This document shows positions 41,794 through 42,525 of a DNA stretch of 42,525 nt, one piece after another; positions within the stretch are counted from its first letter, which is position 1, and the number at the start of each line of letters is the position of its first letter. Source of the DNA: Desulforadius tongensis (lineage in GTDB: Bacteria; Bacillota; Desulfotomaculia; Desulfotomaculales; Desulfohalotomaculaceae); assembly GCF_016907915.1 (NCBI RefSeq), contig NZ_JAFBCW010000025.1, positions 1-42,525 of the forward strand, written 5' to 3'. A model generated the notes under the pieces. It did no database searches and was not told the DNA's origin. It saw only the letters and a program-made list of their open reading frames with translations. The translations under genes and the position numbers were made by a program.

Positions 41794-41881
41794 TGGTGCG
41801 GTGGAGAGGACTTGAACCTCCACGGGCTTAACACCCACTAGAACCTGAATCTAGCGCGTCTGCCAATTCCGCCACCACCGC
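41794..41881 (-). tRNA. tRNA-Leu (anticodon CAG), promoter-proximal copy
   Basis: An 88-nt class II tRNA. It differs from the neighbour only at two bases in the variable arm (GGGTGTTAAGCCC). It has the same anticodon CAG and an encoded CCA. Both genes are on one short transcript, from the promoter at 41905-41933 to the terminator at 41653. Confidence 0.95.
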
Positions 41882-41904
41882 ACTATCTTTTCGTGACAGG
41901 AAAT

Positions 41905-41933
41905 ATAGTAACATAACAACAGCTTGTTGTCAA
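41905..41933 (-). promoter_or_regulatory. SigmaA-type promoter of the tRNA-Leu pair
   Basis: On the minus strand, consensus TTGACA, a 17-bp spacer and TACTAT. The -10 ends 24 bases before the first tRNA. Confidence 0.85.
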
Positions 41934-41943
41934 TAACTTTTTT

Positions 41944-41962
41944 ACAGACCTACCAGGTCTGT
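41944..41962. other. Small intergenic hairpin
   Basis: ACAGACC pairs with GGTCTGT (7 bp, 5-nt loop). It lies between the tiny Gly-Cys-tailed gene and the tRNA promoter. There is no T-run in the direction of that gene, so its role is unclear. Confidence 0.35.
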
Positions 41963-41976
41963 TTAAATATTTATCT

Positions 41977-42132
41977 TCAGCAGCCACCGCCGCCCATCAT
42001 TGCCCCAATTAAAGCCATCAACCCAAAGCCAAACAAAACTGTGTTCAAGGTTGGATTTAAGCTCAATGTGGAAGCAGCCAAGGCTGCCGTAATGCCTGTC
42101 AACAATAATACAACTCTCATCTTCGGTGTCAT
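41977..42132 (-). CDS. Tiny membrane protein with Gly4-Cys C-terminus
   Basis: A 51-aa protein. Residues 6-22 and 28-45 are hydrophobic (RVVLLLTGITAALAAST, TVLFGFGLMALIGAMM), and the end is GGGGC. GGAGG lies 6 bases before ATG 42132. This start and site, and the absence of anything better on the other strand, support it over the overlapping plus-strand frame. A short hydrophobic peptide with a terminal Cys may be membrane-bound; the function is unknown. Confidence 0.6.
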   Translation of the reverse strand: MTPKMRVVLLLTGITAALAASTLSLNPTLNTVLFGFGLMALIGAMMGGGGC

Positions 42133-42281
42133 AAAAAACCTCCGCATGTATATTCTTGTAAATTATATCAAACTACAAATTATTTACCAACAGTTACTTA
42201 AGTTATAATGCAATATTATTTAATTTTACCAGCCAAACTATCTGTAAAATCACCAATTTTTTATAAGGAGGTTTTTTCACC

Positions 42282-42422
42282 ATGCCTAAACGCATAATAA
42301 AAGGAATTCTTAAAAACGATTCACCCGAACCAAGCGGTTACCGGGAGCCATGGAATACCGGCCGGGCCGCACTTGCAAAACGGGTACAAAAAATTAAAGG
42401 AATTAATCGACCCAGCACTTAA
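42282..42422 (+). CDS. Small basic protein, function unknown
   Basis: A 46-aa protein MPKRIIKGILKNDSPEPSGY, then REPWNTGRAALAKRVQKIKG and a short end. It is basic and soluble. ATAAGGAGG lies just upstream of ATG 42282, an ideal site. It ends 8 bases before the intron 3' boundary, so the intron may have inserted right behind it. No family is recognised. Confidence 0.65.
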   Translation: MPKRIIKGILKNDSPEPSGYREPWNTGRAALAKRVQKIKGINRPST

Positions 42423-42430
42423 AATAAATC

Positions 42431-42525
42431 ATCGAGTAGGAGGGAGTGATTAACTCCCGTCCTCTCACACCACCGTACGTACCGTTCGGTATACGGCGGT
42501 TCATGTTGTGGAACGAAGTTCATCG
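42431..42525 (-). mobile_element. Group II intron, 3' end with domains V and VI (partial, probably class C)
   Basis: Read on the minus strand, the intron ends CTCCTACTCGAT at 42431. Upstream lies domain VI (GGGAG/CTCCC stem). Domain V at about 42468-42502 has arms ACCGCCGTA and TACGGTGGT and the catalytic triad CGC at 42496-42498. CGC is the class C type, as in Oceanobacillus iheyensis. The 5' part lies off the right edge. The match to the intron 5' end at the left edge cannot be tested because the two fragments do not overlap. Confidence 0.78.

Noticed and set aside
41924-42208. 94-aa plus-strand ORF near the right end
   Set aside because: It overlaps the better-supported 51-aa minus-strand gene, has no ribosome site, and starts in the tRNA promoter region.
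1-42525. CRISPR array, prophage or antiviral defence genes
   Set aside because: I see no regularly spaced repeats, no cas, integrase, terminase or capsid-like genes. The DnaD/DnaI-like pair is explained by host replication.

Overview
The window looks like a chromosomal segment of an anaerobic, spore-forming, monoderm Clostridia member close to Desulfotomaculum/Peptococcaceae. I infer this from gene content, not from a database search. The main markers are a trimeric NADH-type [FeFe] hydrogenase, a MetVF-HdrABC-MvhD cluster of the Moorella/Desulfotomaculum type, a SleB-like cell-wall hydrolase, DnaI/DnaD-type helicase loading proteins, DegS/DegU and a Tad pilus locus without a secretin.

Both edges appear to lie inside group II introns on the minus strand. 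Bases 1-88 are an intron 5' end (GTGTG start) placed directly after the terminator of a tRNA-Pro gene. Bases 42431-42525 are an intron 3' end with domain V and VI. The contig was probably cut at two copies of a repeated class C intron.

Layout. 1-2124: intron edge, tRNA-Pro(CGG), a 26-nt tRNA fragment and the selenium pair selD-yedF; selD carries an in-frame UGA (selenocysteine) with a SECIS-like hairpin. 2334-10035: a small unknown protein, a class A penicillin-binding protein, a LysM/SleB hydrolase, dnaI-dnaD-like genes, a PHP phosphoesterase with a probable AUU start, an Mrp/Nbp35 Fe-S carrier and a small Cys protein. 10107-14377: hydC-hydB-hydA. 14811-17496: pstS-pstC-pstA with a four-repeat Pho box but no pstB or phoU. 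17808-27915: degS-degU, then two Flp pilins (the first has only a CTG start), prepilin peptidase, TadE, TadG-like, CpaB, TadZ, TadA, TadB, TadC and a DUF192 protein. 28004-31485: an output-less Cache/HAMP sensor, a Lys/Tyr/Cys-rich protein, a siroheme-reductase-like protein beside a duplicated Cys-motif protein, a GNAT protein and a tiny membrane protein. 31541-38042: hdrC-hdrB-hdrA-mvhD-metV-metF in transcription order, one tightly packed minus-strand operon. 38109-42422: a degenerate alkaline-phosphatase-superfamily membrane protein, an unknown protein, a PAS histidine kinase, two tandem tRNA-Leu(CAG) genes and two tiny proteins.

How it fits together: HydABC would exchange electrons among H2, NAD(H) and ferredoxin. 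The Hdr-MvhD-MetFV complex would couple methylene-tetrahydrofolate reduction to another redox pair in the Wood-Ljungdahl pathway. SelD and YedF supply and handle reactive selenium. The Tad pilus genes follow directly on DegSU, which may control them. The parts least explained by known biology are the siroheme/twin-Cys gene pair (29532-30722), the CTG-start pilin, the intact receiver on TadZ, the degenerate phosphatase-fold protein and a repeat-like intergenic element at 14466-14700.
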